Origin: Nymphaea colorata
Taxonomy: Eukaryota; Streptophyta; Magnoliopsida; Nymphaeales; Nymphaeaceae
DNA length: 64,000 nt
NCBI RefSeq assembly: GCF_008831285.2
Contig: NC_045140.1
Location: 16,616,370 to 16,680,369 of the forward strand
Direction of reading: 5' to 3'
Made by a program: the position numbers and the translations under genes. The notes under the pieces were generated by a model. That model saw only the letters and a list, made by a program, of their open reading frames with translations, searched no databases and was not told the DNA's origin. This document shows positions 10,891 through 22,719 of the stretch, piece after piece; the first letter of the stretch is position 1; each line of letters starts with the position of its first letter.

Positions 10891-11379
10891 CAACATAAAA
10901 TGTGTTCTGTTTCATTTTTCAAATCGTTATTACTATAATTAATCAATCAATTAATTGCAATTAAGCTAGCACATGCAATTATGAATTCGTGATATAAAGC
11001 TAAAGTATGCATGTTTGTCATGATTCCTAGTTGAACCATATGTTTATTGAGCTAACAAGTGCTGACCTAAAGAGATAAAAGAGAAAGGGACGGTAAAGAA
11101 AGTGGGGCAATCTGTGAGTGAGAGAGAGGCAGAGTGGGAGAGTTGACCAGCCAGCGGTCCAAAGGTGGAAAGGGAAAGAGAGAGAGAGAGAGATGGCAAA
11201 ACAGTAGAAAGAGAGAGAGAGTCAGCCTTCATCTTTTTCACATTAACGGTTGATATGTGAACAAATACTAAATGAAGAAAAAGTCTATGTCCTTTTTCTT
11301 TTTGCTTTTGTCTCAATCAACAGCCGGTTTGAGATTATTTTTATGTGTCTAACACATAAGTGTCTAATTCAAAATCAAG

Positions 11380-11995
11380 TTTATGGAAAGTTCCGAATTA
11401 CGTTGAAAGTAGCATTCGAACTTCGTAAAAGTTACTACTCTTATGGGTTTTAAACTTTATATTAGGCATAACTTTTCTTTTATAGTTGAAACACTTTTGA
11501 ACCTTTTTAACATTTTGCAAATGTTGTTTTGAACTTATAAAATTTAGGAATGTTTGAAAAAGCTTTACTTTACATAGTTTTGGTTTTTGAAAGATGATAT
11601 TTTTACGAGTTTTTGTGAAATTTATCTACTATTTGAAATTTTGCAATAGTTAAACAAAAGCTGTTTCGGTTTTACAAAATGGATGCACTTTTTCGTATGT
11701 TAGAAAGACTTGTTTTTTAAGTTGATGACTCTTTAAATTTGCAAAAGCAGTATCGATCTCTTATAAATTGTTTAAAAGTTTTATGTAGTTTTTTACAAAC
11801 TTTACAAATCTTTTAAATTTGTAAATATTGTTTTGGACTCATAAAATTTGTAAGCATTCAAGTTTTTCGAATTTTTCAAATCTTACATGTTCTTGGACAT
11901 GATGGGACTGTTGCCTTTTTTTTTTTTTACAGTTGCTAATGGTTTTGGATGGTTTGTTTTCAGTTTCTAAAAGTTAACATTTCTTATGTCTTCAA
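11380..11995. repeat. diverged relative of the AT-rich repeat at 1050-1700
   Basis: It follows the order of 1050-1700: a gaaagtagca box, '...ttttaaac..catattagg/acc', 'cttttcttttaaaa/tagtt', 'cattttgcaaatgttgtttc/tgaac', then the 'tttgccttttttttttac...aatggttttg' segment. This shows that the AT-rich part of the duplicated block belongs to a dispersed family. Confidence 0.6.
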
Positions 11996-12251
11996 AAGCA
12001 GTAAAAAGAGTAAGGCAAAGACACTTGGCATGTAGATTTAATAAAGATAGAGTACTACCAAAATCTGGAGTTATCATAGTGGGAAAATTGGAAACGACAT
12101 CAGATCTATGAAACCCAAATGAAAAATATAGGAATTGCCATGCTAAATAGAATACCTCCAGTTTTTACTAGATAAACTATTGAATTATGTCCTCTCGTCT
12201 CATATCTAGTATTTTATAAGCATCATCGTTATTATTTTAAATCGTTATTAT

Positions 12252-12560
12252 TTTAAAGAAGGCAATCAGGCCAGGGATCGGGCTGGCCCGGCCCAACACC
12301 CAAAACCCAAGCTTAAGCTCAGCTCGGTTTAAAAACATATGTTTTTAAATATAAAATAATTCATAAATATATATATAAATACAAAATAATATAAAAAAAA
12401 TCATATCAAACCGAGCCTCACTGAACCAACCTGGGCTAGACTGAGCCCTTTATTGGGCGGGCCTGGTATGCATTTTTCTGGCCCAAACCTGCGCCCCATT
12501 GGGCTGGGCATCAGATACCCTTGGGTGCCTGGCTCGATGCCTAGCCTTATGTGTAATCAC
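12252..12560. repeat. GC-rich GGCCC-motif repeat, possible transposon-end debris
   Basis: The short GC-rich edges (rich in GGCCCGGCCC and GGGCTGGGCATC text) surround an AT-rich core with oligo-A and TATATA. The style resembles hAT or other DNA-transposon subterminal sequence, but I cannot define matching ends or a target-site duplication. Confidence 0.35.
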
Positions 12561-13069
12561 TTCGTCTGGATGAGAGAAATCAATTCTTTCATTTACCAAA
12601 ACATCATTTAAAGATAAATAAAAAGTAATTGTGTCAAGGTCTTACCAAAATTTGTAAATTGGTGATCCAGACTCAGATCTGGCTGTGATGAAACATTAGA
12701 TTCAGATCATCAATCTTTAAAGGGAGAGTAAGATTTAAAGGGAGAGTAAGAAAACCCATGTTCTTCTGTTTGTACGTGGTAGATAAATATTGACTCAGGT
12801 TCAGTTCCTCTATGTACAATAAACAAACTGGAATCTTGTTCTTAATTTGCCGTTGGACCTCTAACCCATTTTCATTAATATGAAGAAGCGTGGTTAAATC
12901 GTTGCGCTCACACTGATGTTATATATACATATGGGAGTCTTTTACTTTCTTTTTATGGTTTTTCCATTTAATTGATGAGTTAAATTTGGAAACCAAAAAA
13001 AAGCATCGCAGCGGTAATCTCCTTTGATAAATACTTTCATCTCTTTCTTTTCTCATTTCGACGTCAATT

Positions 13070-13300
13070 TCTCTCTCACCTCTCGATCTTTCGAGGCCTC
13101 TCTCATCTCTCGATTCTGCGAGAGGTACAGCTGTTTAGGGTGGCTCCGGCAAGCAACGGCGCACCGGAGCATCGCCGACGACCACCCACCATGGTAAGGG
13201 GTTTCTATCTATCTCTCTCTCCCTCTCTCTCTTAAGCTACAAACCCTCTGCTTCGAGGCGGAGGGTTTCTGAAACCAGAGGAAACCCTCTCAAGCCTGGT
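13070..13300. repeat. second copy of the CACCGGAGC / palindrome repeat
   Basis: It repeats the order of 5254-5420: cgcaccggagcatcgcc, a CACCC-CCATGGTAAGG box with a donor-like site, a CT run, then ccctctgcttcgaggcggag and tttctgaaaccag. The ATG|GTAAGG arrangement could be the old end of a short first exon, but no reading frame supports a gene. Confidence 0.6.
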
Positions 13301-15045
13301 TTCTCTGGATCTTCATCTTGGCAGCACTAAAAGTTTCAATCCGTTGGGTAAAATGAAAAGACAACCCCTTTGTTTGTCTATTTAGTTTAATAATGCTGTG
13401 TGGGGGTCGTCTGCACATGACTTATGATTTTAATTTAATCGCTTCCTTTAGTTAGAAAATATAGGTTTTTAACATAGTTAGTATGCATGGGATTCACTTG
13501 CATGTTGTTCTAGGCTCACTTGTCTAACTTTTTCTTGAATTTGCACTGGTGGGGAGCGAATACACAGGTAAGTTTTAGACGAACATGTTTTGATTTTTCC
13601 ACTAAGTACTTTACATTTGTTTTTCTTGTTATTTGTGTTATTCTGCCCTGTGTGCTTGAGCGTTGCATGTTCATCTTGGTTGCAAACTTAATAGAGTATA
13701 AATATTTTATGTTTTGATTTTCTTTCTTGTGAAAAAAAAAAGTTTTTGTGAACATGTTCTATTTTTGTATAGAAACTATGCTAAATTGAAAAACCCGAAA
13801 TAAATACCCAAATTGTTCAAAAAAATTTGAATTTTGGTTTTCTGATATCCTCTTTTTCTGTAGAGGTATAAAGCACTTAGTTTTGGTATCAACTCTTTAC
13901 AATATAATGTTTTTTATTAACCTGGGTACGTGAACCTATCAGAACTGGAAAAGTCTGCCCCTGTTTTAGGTGGAACATTTTTTTACTTTCGTTTTATGAA
14001 TTAAAGTCTGAATGTGGGTCTGATTTTTGGTATGATATTTCTCTACTATCTCTGATGTCATCCCACAAAATTTAGGACTTTTTGAGCTTTTAGTGGTTTT
14101 GACAGATTTCTATACTGTTCCTCGTTTCTGTTTCTTGGGAACTATAATTCTGAAAACCAGAATTTTCTGCTCCGTTCTCAGATTATTAATGCTCTGTAGA
14201 AAAGATATTATCAATTGTACCTTTTTTTAGTGTTTTTTCGATCTTTCTAGTTCCTATTTCTGATTTTTCTTTAACTTTTAGGCCTTTGTATATCTATCAA
14301 ATAGAGTAAAATTCTGAACCTGTTTACAGGTTAAAGAATTTCCACTTAGGGAGATGAAGGCTCCTTAGGACATGTATGGTGTTTTTGTTTTGATGTCTGC
14401 GTATTGTTTTTGTGTATTAATGCTAAGAGGATTATCTCTTATCAAGTTTTGTTTGTGCTATCTAGAGGTGTGGCCTCTGGTTTAGTATGCCCTTTAGCTG
14501 TATTTTAGATATGAAAACCACAATTTGAGTCGTATATTTAGGACCTTTGTAAGTATATGCACGAGTGAAGAAATCCTTGCGAGCCTCTTGTTGCATTTGA
14601 TCTTAGACCTCAGCTTGTGATTAAAATCATCTTAATCCATTAAAGCCAATCCAACTTAGTCCTGGAAATGGTCTTTTAGCTATGTAGGAAAATGAGCTAT
14701 GGAAGTAGCAATTTTCCTTTATTAATAAATGATCCATCATCCAACCCTCTTCAAAGAATACCTTACAATAAGAGAATTTGTGGAAGTTTGCTTGCCACAA
14801 GGCTATATTTTTATGAGAAAGTTCAAGATGAACTTGTCCCCTGTGTTGTTATCCTTTTGCAAAATCAGAATTTCACAAAGTTCTCATGTGATCGGGACAC
14901 AGTACTAGTTAAATTTTGGTGGACAGTCTTACATTCAGAGTCTAACAAAGTCCAATCCCATAGTTGTCGTTAACATTTACCATTTGATTTTACAAAAGCC
15001 AACACATAGGACTGTTTGTCTTGGGCTTTGTTCGGGAAAAGAAAA
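13301..15045. other. no gene seen; AT-rich DNA
   Basis: The stretch is T-rich, with prose-like 'ttctgaaaaccag' phrases recurring near 14150 and 8540. The 93-codon plus frame at 14692-14973 has fairly ordinary amino-acid composition, but I recognise no domain and see no splice context. Confidence 0.45.
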
Positions 15046-15047
15046 GT

Positions 15048-16582
15048 GCTTAACCCAAACCTTTTGCAAAACTTTCAATTAGTTGCTGACCCAACACTTA
15101 TGAGAACTCGTCACCCTTAAACCAATCGTGCATTTAAAATATCCTATTTCTATGACGGAGTTGGTGAAGTTCATTCTTCTACCCAGCCAAACCATCTTGT
15201 TTTGCATTCACACATCTCTTTAGGTTTTATTGTTTTTGCCTCCTAATGACATACCATTTGATGTCAAGGACTTTTGGATAAAATTTTTAATTTTTTGTTT
15301 ACAAACATTTTAAAAATGTTTTCTCACTCAATGATATGTCTTTTCTTTACTTTTGGTATCTCACCATGTAGCGGGAGAAAATTTCAATTTTTTTTTTGGC
15401 AATCAATGGAAGAGGGAAGCTGAAAAAATCTTAGATATGAACAGTGAAGAAAAATCCTATGAAGCTAAGAAAGTCAAGACTAGGAAATGTATTGACTTTG
15501 GTTTTCAAGCATTTGCAAGGATTTAGCATGAAAATATCCTGAGAGAGAAGCCACAATGCTCTATAAGATCTTGACAGGTAAAAAAATGAGAGTTGAGGGA
15601 TGGGCTCGGGGCTTGTGTAGTCGTTCCTCTAAGTCAGTAATCGAGAGTACCGGGTAGGCATAAAGTTGATTTATGTCTATTTCGCGAAGATAAATGACTT
15701 ATGAACCTTTGGATCGTCGAAAACTCGTAAGGTGAAGCGGGTTGGACACGTGACAAAGCTATGCATAACCACCAAAGCGGTGGAGCTTCGTAGTAGCTTT
15801 TGAGGTGGTGAGGTGTTCCCTCAAAGGTGAAGGTCGGCCTGAAAAGAAAAAAAAATCAAATGAAAAAAAAGGCAAAAAGCCGAATGCCAAAGAAAGAAAA
15901 AAGGAAAAAAGGAAAAAAAAAGCAAAAAATGCTTGCCAAGAGATGAAAGACACGAAGGCTAAACTCTCAGGAATTGAATGCGACTATCTTTCGCGGCTGT
16001 TTGGTTCTGGGGTCAATACCAGCTCCTTTTTTTGATTATCTAGGATGTCGAGGATGATTCCTTTATGTTGATATTTTGGAAATTGAAAGACATCCTCTTT
16101 TATGATTTGACAACATTGATGCGAAATGAAGCATGATGCTTGTATGGTACTATGGGTAAATTAAGGTCATATTATTTGTAAAACACGAGCACACAAACGT
16201 ATGAGTTAAGTTGATCGTTTTTGAACTATTTCAATGTAAAAACTTGACATCCCTTGTTATGTTTTTAGGCTTTTTAAGCATAGGAGGAACTAACCAATCC
16301 CCCTTTGGTCTTGAAAGATGTTTGCCCATTTCATTACCAAAATACTAGTCCATTCATAGAATAGATGAAACCCTTCAAACATAGTATGCTCATATTGAGT
16401 GTGAATTCCATCGTTTCCTCTGTCTCAGAATAGGACGAACCATTTGGGATAGAAGATTAAACCTGGCGCGTTATCTCATCGAGTATCTTCAACATCCATA
16501 ACCCCGACTTGGGGTATTTCTTTCGAAAAGCACCAGTTGATTCTGAATGGTGGCATTTTAAAAAAATTCTGTTGAAATTGCA
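15048..16582. repeat. dispersed ~1.5-kb repeat, copy 1 (partner at 25204-26663)
   Basis: Both copies run from 'taacccaaacc' through 'cacccttaaaccaatc', 'atggaagagg', 'agtgaagaaaaatcctatga', 'gtcgttcctct', 'aatcgagagtaccgggta', 'tcgcgaagataa', 'gtggagcttcgtagtag' and 'gattatctaggatgtcgagga' to 'gaaattgcat'. This copy has about 60 extra bases near 16470-16550. A lysine-rich 76-codon frame (15805-16035) is kept open in both copies. The layout suggests the noncoding part of a retroelement, but no diagnostic protein is present. Confidence 0.85.
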
Positions 16583-16991
16583 TTTCTTTATATGTTTTGG
16601 TGAAATATGTGGATAATTTGAAATTTTGCAGAACATAACATCGTTTTTTGATTTTACAAAATTTTTTACACAAAAATTTACCAAGTGAGTGCGAATTAGA
16701 GGAATCCATGCAGAGAAGGCAAAAGAATGCAAGCTCTGTTGCATGGACACTTCTGAAAACATGAAGTGTCAGTGTTGGATGGCCCGACACCTACATACAT
16801 GACGCCTACGCACATTGACAGTCCTTTGGCCTTTCATTTTTGAAACATGAAGTGTCCAATATGCATGCCCACTATCTTTTTTTCTTTTCTCCATCTTCTC
16901 TCTTTGTTTCTGTTATCCCTCCCTTTTTCCCTCCTATCTCTCCTCCTTTTTCAATCGAGTCATGCAAAGGACAATCCTTTTTCCAAAGGGC

Positions 16992-17029
16992 GACCAGGGT
17001 TTTCACCCTTTTGAATGAAAACCCTGGTC
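16992..17029. repeat. hairpin with perfect 14-bp stem
   Basis: gaccagggttttca (16992-17005) pairs with tgaaaaccctggtc (17016-17029) across a 10-nt loop. Related text ('gacatccaggtcttcctttt', 'gaggtgaccagg') follows. There is no U-run after it and no flanking gene, so I do not call it a terminator. Confidence 0.85.
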
Positions 17030-17174
17030 ATCCTAAAAAAGGGACGACATCCAGGTCTTCCTTTTGAAAGAGGTGACCAGGATTCCTTCCTTCTGAAAAA
17101 TGACACAAGGGCTAAGGTGTACTTACAATGTTTTTTAAAAAATTATACAACAGTTAATTAATTGTGTGTTGTGC

Positions 17175-17180
<6 letters not shown>

Positions 17181-17212
<32 letters not shown>
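17181..17212. repeat. (AT)16 microsatellite
   Basis: Uninterrupted AT dinucleotides preceded by GT-rich sequence. Confidence 0.95.
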
Positions 17213-17220
<8 letters not shown>

Positions 17221-17229
17221 GCATAGGCT

Positions 17230-18495
17230 CAAACGGCTCTCTATTTACAGCTGCCCATCATGCCTTTCTTTTACATGACTTGTACTATAAATAAGGGACA
17301 GGTTGTCCCACCGTCCCACTTAATGTGGGCTTCTTTGAAACCTTTTTTTGGTTCATCAATACGCATTTCTTTTGTCTTTCACATCCTGCCTTCACATTTT
17401 CTTGATCGTAGTGTTGTTTTGTCTTGATTTTTCTTAATTTTATACCATTAAGATTTACAAAAAAAAAAAAAAAAACTTCTCAGATGGGCAGATGCATAAT
17501 TTATACATATTGATATCCTGTGTTGCTTGTTTTGGCATATTTTAGTTTAAGGTAGTGATGGATGTGAAGCAAGGCTCTAATTTGTATAGACTAAATGGTA
17601 TTTGTTTATAGAACTTGCTATCTTGTGAAGCACACCACATCTCTTTGGTCTTAATGTAATTCCTTTCCACTTGGCCTAGTGACAACAATACTCACACATA
17701 GAGAAATAAGTTTGCATGTCGTCTTATCTATGGTGTGTGTGTGTGTGTGTTTCTTTTTTCTCTCTCTCTCTTTTTTTTTTTGTGTGGATACCCATTACAA
17801 TATATTGCAGATGTGCTTACTTATTGTATGTGTTTTCAGTCTCATGTTTTGGATTTTAAAATAAGTTATAATAGGTGGGACATATTTAAAATTCTTTGTA
17901 GGTTATATGCATAAGTTTATTTGAGGGAATTGTCTGCCATTTCCAGGATCTGATGTGTTAGTGATGTATTGTTGTAATTCATATTCATCACTTATTGTCT
18001 TTGGGAAACTTTACCTGTCGTTTTACATGGACCTATCATTTTAGATGCTAAACTATTACCACAACTGATTTCGTTAACCATAAATCAAAAGAGAAAATAA
18101 TGTTCGGGTACAATTCACCTCTATTTTAGATGCCGCTGAGTACATTGATCCTGAGAAATGGTTTTTGTACGCACAAGGGAAGATTATAGCAAATGAAATT
18201 CTCTGTGATCAGTAATGTATATATGGTATTTTGGGATGGAGTCAGCCATTTGTGGTAAATATAACATTTTATTGATTTCGTTTTATTGGTTGGTTATAAA
18301 AATTATTCAGATTTATATGTGATCTTTGTTTGTATTTTTTCTCCTTCTATGGTTGTTTTGTTATTGTAACCATTTTTAGAAACTTTTGATCAGTAATGCG
18401 ATTGGTTTTCAGTTATCTGTGCTCATGAGAATGGAGGTTATGGTTGTAAGTTGCGGCTTTTGCTTATTCAGTATGAATAACTGATGTGCCGGCAG
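17230..18495. other. no gene seen; AT-rich DNA with a (GT)10 run
   Basis: Contains (GT)n at 17731-17750, a CT/T tract after it, and an A16 run near 17460. No coding segment recognised. Confidence 0.5.
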
Positions 18496-18499
18496 CACC

Positions 18500-18905
18500 C
18501 ATTTTCTACGGAGTGCTAGTCAACATATGTGCTGGAATGCATGTGAACCTTAGGAGTTATGGTATATCTCTTATTGCTTGCTGCTGGTATTGCCCTCCAT
18601 AGTTAAAACATGAAGGATAGTAGAATGTCAATTTTGCATTTATTGAGGAGAATGGGTCTTGTTTTGCACATATATGATTGTGTCCTCTTTCACCATTATG
18701 TTGTGCATGTATCGGAAAGATCAGAATTTATATGAAATTTCTTTATGAAATTTCTTTCACTAATGCTCACTTGTGTGGTCTTGTTTTGCACACCTATGAT
18801 TGTGTCCTCTTTCAGCACTATGCTGAGCATGCATGTGAAAGATCATCAGAATTTATATGAAAATTCTTTGACTTTTATAGTTGTGATAATACTCACTTGT
18901 GTGGT
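18500..18905. repeat. direct repeat copy 1 (partner at 19422-19750), with internal tandem
   Basis: 'gctggaatg.atgtgaacctta', 'tattgccctccatagttaaa' and 'catgaaggatagtaga' occur in both copies in the same order. Inside this copy the segment beginning 'tcttgttttgcacacatatg' is itself tandemly repeated (about 18657 and 18779), and the same internal duplication exists in the second copy. The tandem therefore arose first and the larger duplication later. Confidence 0.85.
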
Positions 18906-19421
18906 TTCCTAGGACTTAATGGACATGTATGTGCTTGTCTTGTGACTATTGTTTTTTTGCTGCTTTTGACTAATAATTTTCATCTTACTGTACGTCTTTC
19001 CCTTTTTGTTCATTTAATTTGAATTAAAGGCATGATAGGGCTATAAGCCAAAGTATTTGATACCACATAAGAGTCTATACATAAACACACCATATGTGAT
19101 AAACTAATTAATAGGTAATTGATGCCAAATAGAAGTCTATATACCAAGCCTTTACCCTATTAAGAAAACATAGCAAAAATCTTCAACACCTTAATCAAAT
19201 AAGGGTGGGGATTCCTCGATGCAAACTGCTGGGAAAAGGCGCTCCCAAGAACAAAAAATATAAAGCAAAGAAAAAATGATTAAAAAAACAAAGCAAAAAG
19301 AGGAAGAAGTAGGCTGGATGAGAGAAGTATAATGTAGTTGCAAGAGGATGACTGGAAATGAAGGGAAAAATGGAATCAAGAAGGAAATATGCCTGTTGGT
19401 TGGGAGGGAGAAAGAGAAAAT

Positions 19422-19760
19422 GCCATTTTCTAAGGAGTGCTGGTCAACATATGTGCTGGAATGTATGTGAACCTTAGGAGCTATGGTATGATCAATATCT
19501 CTTGTTGGTTGCTGCTAGTATTGCCCTCCATAGTTAAAGCATGAAGGATAGTAGATTGCCAATTTTACATTTATTGAGGAGAATGTGTCTTGTTTTGCAC
19601 ATATATGATTGTGTCCTCTTTCACCATTATGGTGAGCACGTACCTGAAAGATCAGAATTTATATGAAAATTCTTTCACTTTTATAGTTGTGATAATGCTC
19701 ACTTGTGTGGTCTTGTTTTGCACACCTGTGATTGTGTCCTCTTTCACACATTGTCACAAA
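19422..19760. repeat. direct repeat copy 2 of 18500-18905
   Basis: Same order of phrases as copy 1 with scattered substitutions. The tandem 'cttgttttgcac' units lie at about 19588 and 19712. Between the two copies (18906-19421) is AT-rich DNA without a gene. Confidence 0.85.
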
Positions 19761-19764
19761 CTGA

Positions 19765-20915
19765 GAAGGTTTCTTCAATAAGGTTAGTATACGTGTGTCG
19801 CTATACCGACATCACACAACGAGTACTTGGACATGCCTGAGTACTTTTGGGATCAAAATTGATCCAAATTACTTTTACTTGATTTAGATTGTTTTTACCT
19901 TTGTCTTGTGTTTATTTAAGTGTTGCCTTTGTTTTGAAGTAGTACTTGATTTAAGATTATTTTTACCTTTGTCTTCATTCTGTCTTTAGGAGTTTTTAGT
20001 CACTAACAGATGCTGATTTTATTTATTTTACTTGTTTATTTAAGTGTTGCTTTTGTTTTGAAACTTTTTGTGATATTTTGCATATGTATATGTACACCCT
20101 ATGGTACCCTTGCATCCGTATTTTCTAAAATATTTGTACCCATGCGACTTAGCTGACAAAGAATCTGGTTGATTAAATATCAAGATGAAACAGTGATAAT
20201 TAGACCATTAACATATATGGAAAGATAATTTGTTCATGCCCTTTGAATAAATAAATGGAGGCATCCAACTAAATAAATGAAAGTATAGAACATGGTAACT
20301 TTTTTCTTATCACCTAGGTTGAGTTCCTATATATATATATATATCAAAGGTATGGAGAGAATCAATTGGGCCTCCACACTGAGGTTGGATTGTGCCGGTT
20401 TCATGACAATGCGTGTGGCGGGCCTCCACACTGAGGTCTGAGTGTTGCTATCAAGAAGAGATTTGGGAACTTTGAAAAGTTGCTAGAGCTAGGCTGCCAT
20501 TGCTTGCCTTGTTTTCTTGGTAGTGAGTCAACTTGCTGGAATTCTATTACTTGAGGCTTCGGATGTTAGGACTGAAACCAACACAAAGTTACTTGTTTTT
20601 CTTCATCAGCTTACCTACTGTGTATCATCATTCCAAAAATTTATGGGTAGCTAGTGATGAATGTTCTGCCGCAGCCTGTGGTTGTTGAGTTCTACTTTTA
20701 TTCTTGCATCGAAGTGGTTCATAATGCTTCAATGCTTCCATTTCTGAACAAGTTGGAAATTTTCATGTAAAGTGGGCCATTTTTGTTGAAACTGATTGTC
20801 GCTGGGAATTTGTTTGTTGTACTAGAGAGGCGAACAGAGGGAGAGGAGACAGAAAAAGAGGAAAAGATTCAAAAGATCAGTTTATGGGCAATATCAGAAT
20901 TTGACAGCTGGTTCA
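19765..20915. other. no gene seen
   Basis: AT-rich sequence with a short (AT)n run at about 20328-20344 and a duplicated 'gggcctccacactgaggt' phrase (about 20368 and 20419). No supported coding region. Confidence 0.5.
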
Positions 20916-20919
20916 CTCT

Positions 20920-21135
20920 TTTATGTGATATTGAAGTTCAGACTTGTGTGTGGATCCAACAGTTAAGTGCCTCTGTATCCATTGTAAGAATTTTTTTGCT
21001 TTCTTATTATTGCTTGCTAGCTAGTAATCTGGTGATGAAGCCCATCGATGTTGTTAAATGGGATGAGGCGAAGGGAAGCGTTGAGCTTGTCAAGTGAGGT
21101 GGAATGAAGCGTAAGCTTGACACAAATTCATAAAG
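20920..21135. repeat. dispersed repeat, copy 2 (partner at 10660-10890)
   Basis: See the first copy. The order of conserved phrases is identical, ending at 'gaagcttgacacaaattcat'-type sequence. Confidence 0.85.
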
Positions 21136-21139
21136 TATG

Positions 21140-22285
21140 TATATTTATCACAATACCTTCTATGTGCACATACGGATATGATTTCCAAGTCTTCATATCT
21201 TGGTAAGACAAGCCCACATTTCTGGACGTAGAGATCCCATTTATATTTTTTATTTAATTCAAATTTAATGTTTTAAAGACCAACAATGTTTTTTAAATTT
21301 GGGAGCAAAATAATAAACTTTTTTTGGGCATCGATCGCAAGCACCGTTTCAGATGGTTGTACGAGCCTTATGCCTCGTTCTAGAGAGAGGCTAGAACAAG
21401 AGAAGACACATGAGTATGGCAGTAAAACAGAAAAACACAGACACTCACCTGAGCGTTAATGTGTAACTTTTTCTTCAAATTATGACATTTAACTTTGTTA
21501 AACTAGACGGATGAAAATACGTTCTTTTTCTTTTCCATGACCAGTTCGTTTTTTTTATCGTTAAAATGACAATAACTAAAATATAAATTTTCACGTTTCT
21601 TGCTAACTATGCCATAAGAATTGTGATGTGGAAAGTATTAGAAAGTTACTAGCTTTTTATCGCATGTAACAAAGGATGATTGATTAAAATTAATACTAAC
21701 GAAAAATGCAACTTTACTTTTACAGGTGAATTATTTGAAACCATGTTTAAATGCCTAGCTAATTGGTGTGTTCAACAATGCGCTGATCTATTTGCATCAA
21801 CTGCCCTAATAAAAAATGAAAAAGAAATCAGCCTGCCTTCTTTTTTACTGCCACTTTTGCCAAGGATTTGCCTCGAAAAAGAAATGCCCAAATTTTAAAC
21901 CGGCAATAAAAACACATGCAGTCCAAACGCTTGTTATATATCACCTTTTCCTGTAGTCCTCCTTTGTTTTAATCTTTATTTCTTATTACCACTGAAGTAT
22001 TTTAGTGAGGGACAAGTGCAGTTGTCCAAAGTCAACAGAAATTTGCTGGACTCTTTCAGAAATTTTTATATCCCAAGAGGCACTTATATATATGAATAAA
22101 AACAAAATTTTGGCATGTAAGAAAAAAAAAAAGAAATATTGAGAGACTCGTGCCACCAACCCAAAGGACCCCAAAGGACCCAAGGCAGCAAACTTACTGG
22201 ATGATGTATATGTATTGTATTAAATAAAATATTGTGCCAGTTAAAAAAAAAAAGGTTAACCACAATTTTCTTTTTTTAACTGCAA
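21140..22285. other. no gene seen
   Basis: AT-rich sequence. A short tandem 'ggaccccaaa' pair sits near 22168-22182. Nothing coding recognised. Confidence 0.5.
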
Positions 22286-22299
22286 TTAAGGGAGGGATG

Positions 22300-22535
22300 G
22301 TCGCTTCGTCTCCCATTTAGGAAGTCACGGATACGTGGCGAAACGCTTTCCCACGTGGCCAGGGCTTTCCATTTCGTGACTTTCTTTGTTCGAAGTGGTT
22401 TCCAAATGTTAACACAGACGCCCTTTCTGTCGTTCTACTGTGCCATCAACCTCCGTTTCGCCGTTCTCCGGTTCGCCGTTCTCCGGTCCTCCAGAAGCGA
22501 CCGTCCAGCAAGGTGCTCTATCTCTCTTTCTCTCT
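22300..22535 (+). promoter_or_regulatory. candidate plant promoter/5' leader with G-box pair
   Basis: Two ACGT-core elements, TACGTGGC (22332-22339) and CCACGTGGCC (22351-22360), lie 19 bases apart. They are followed by a locally GC-richer pyrimidine-rich stretch with a tandem 'ccgttctccggttcg' (about 22456-22485) and CT runs, as in many plant 5' leaders. ACGTGGC is the known core bound by plant bZIP factors. No clear open reading frame follows, so the gene it would serve is not identified. Confidence 0.3.
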
Positions 22536-22647
22536 CGTGTTCTTCTTGGTTTAGTTAGCCGCAACTGCAACAACGTGCATTCTCCTTCTCATGACCAACT
22601 CAATCTGTCCTGACACCGATTCCAGGGCTGCTCTCTCTCTCAGTAGG

Positions 22648-22650
<3 letters not shown>

Positions 22651-22710
<60 letters not shown>
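22651..22710. repeat. (AT)30 microsatellite
   Basis: Sixty bases of uninterrupted AT. The isoleucine/tyrosine open frames over it on both strands are artefacts. Confidence 0.97.
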
Positions 22711-22713
<3 letters not shown>

Positions 22714-22719
22714 TTCTCT

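Noticed and set aside
17006-17060. Hairpin at 16992-17029 as a transcription terminator
   Set aside because: Eukaryotic context, no adjacent gene, no U-run; treated only as a foldback.
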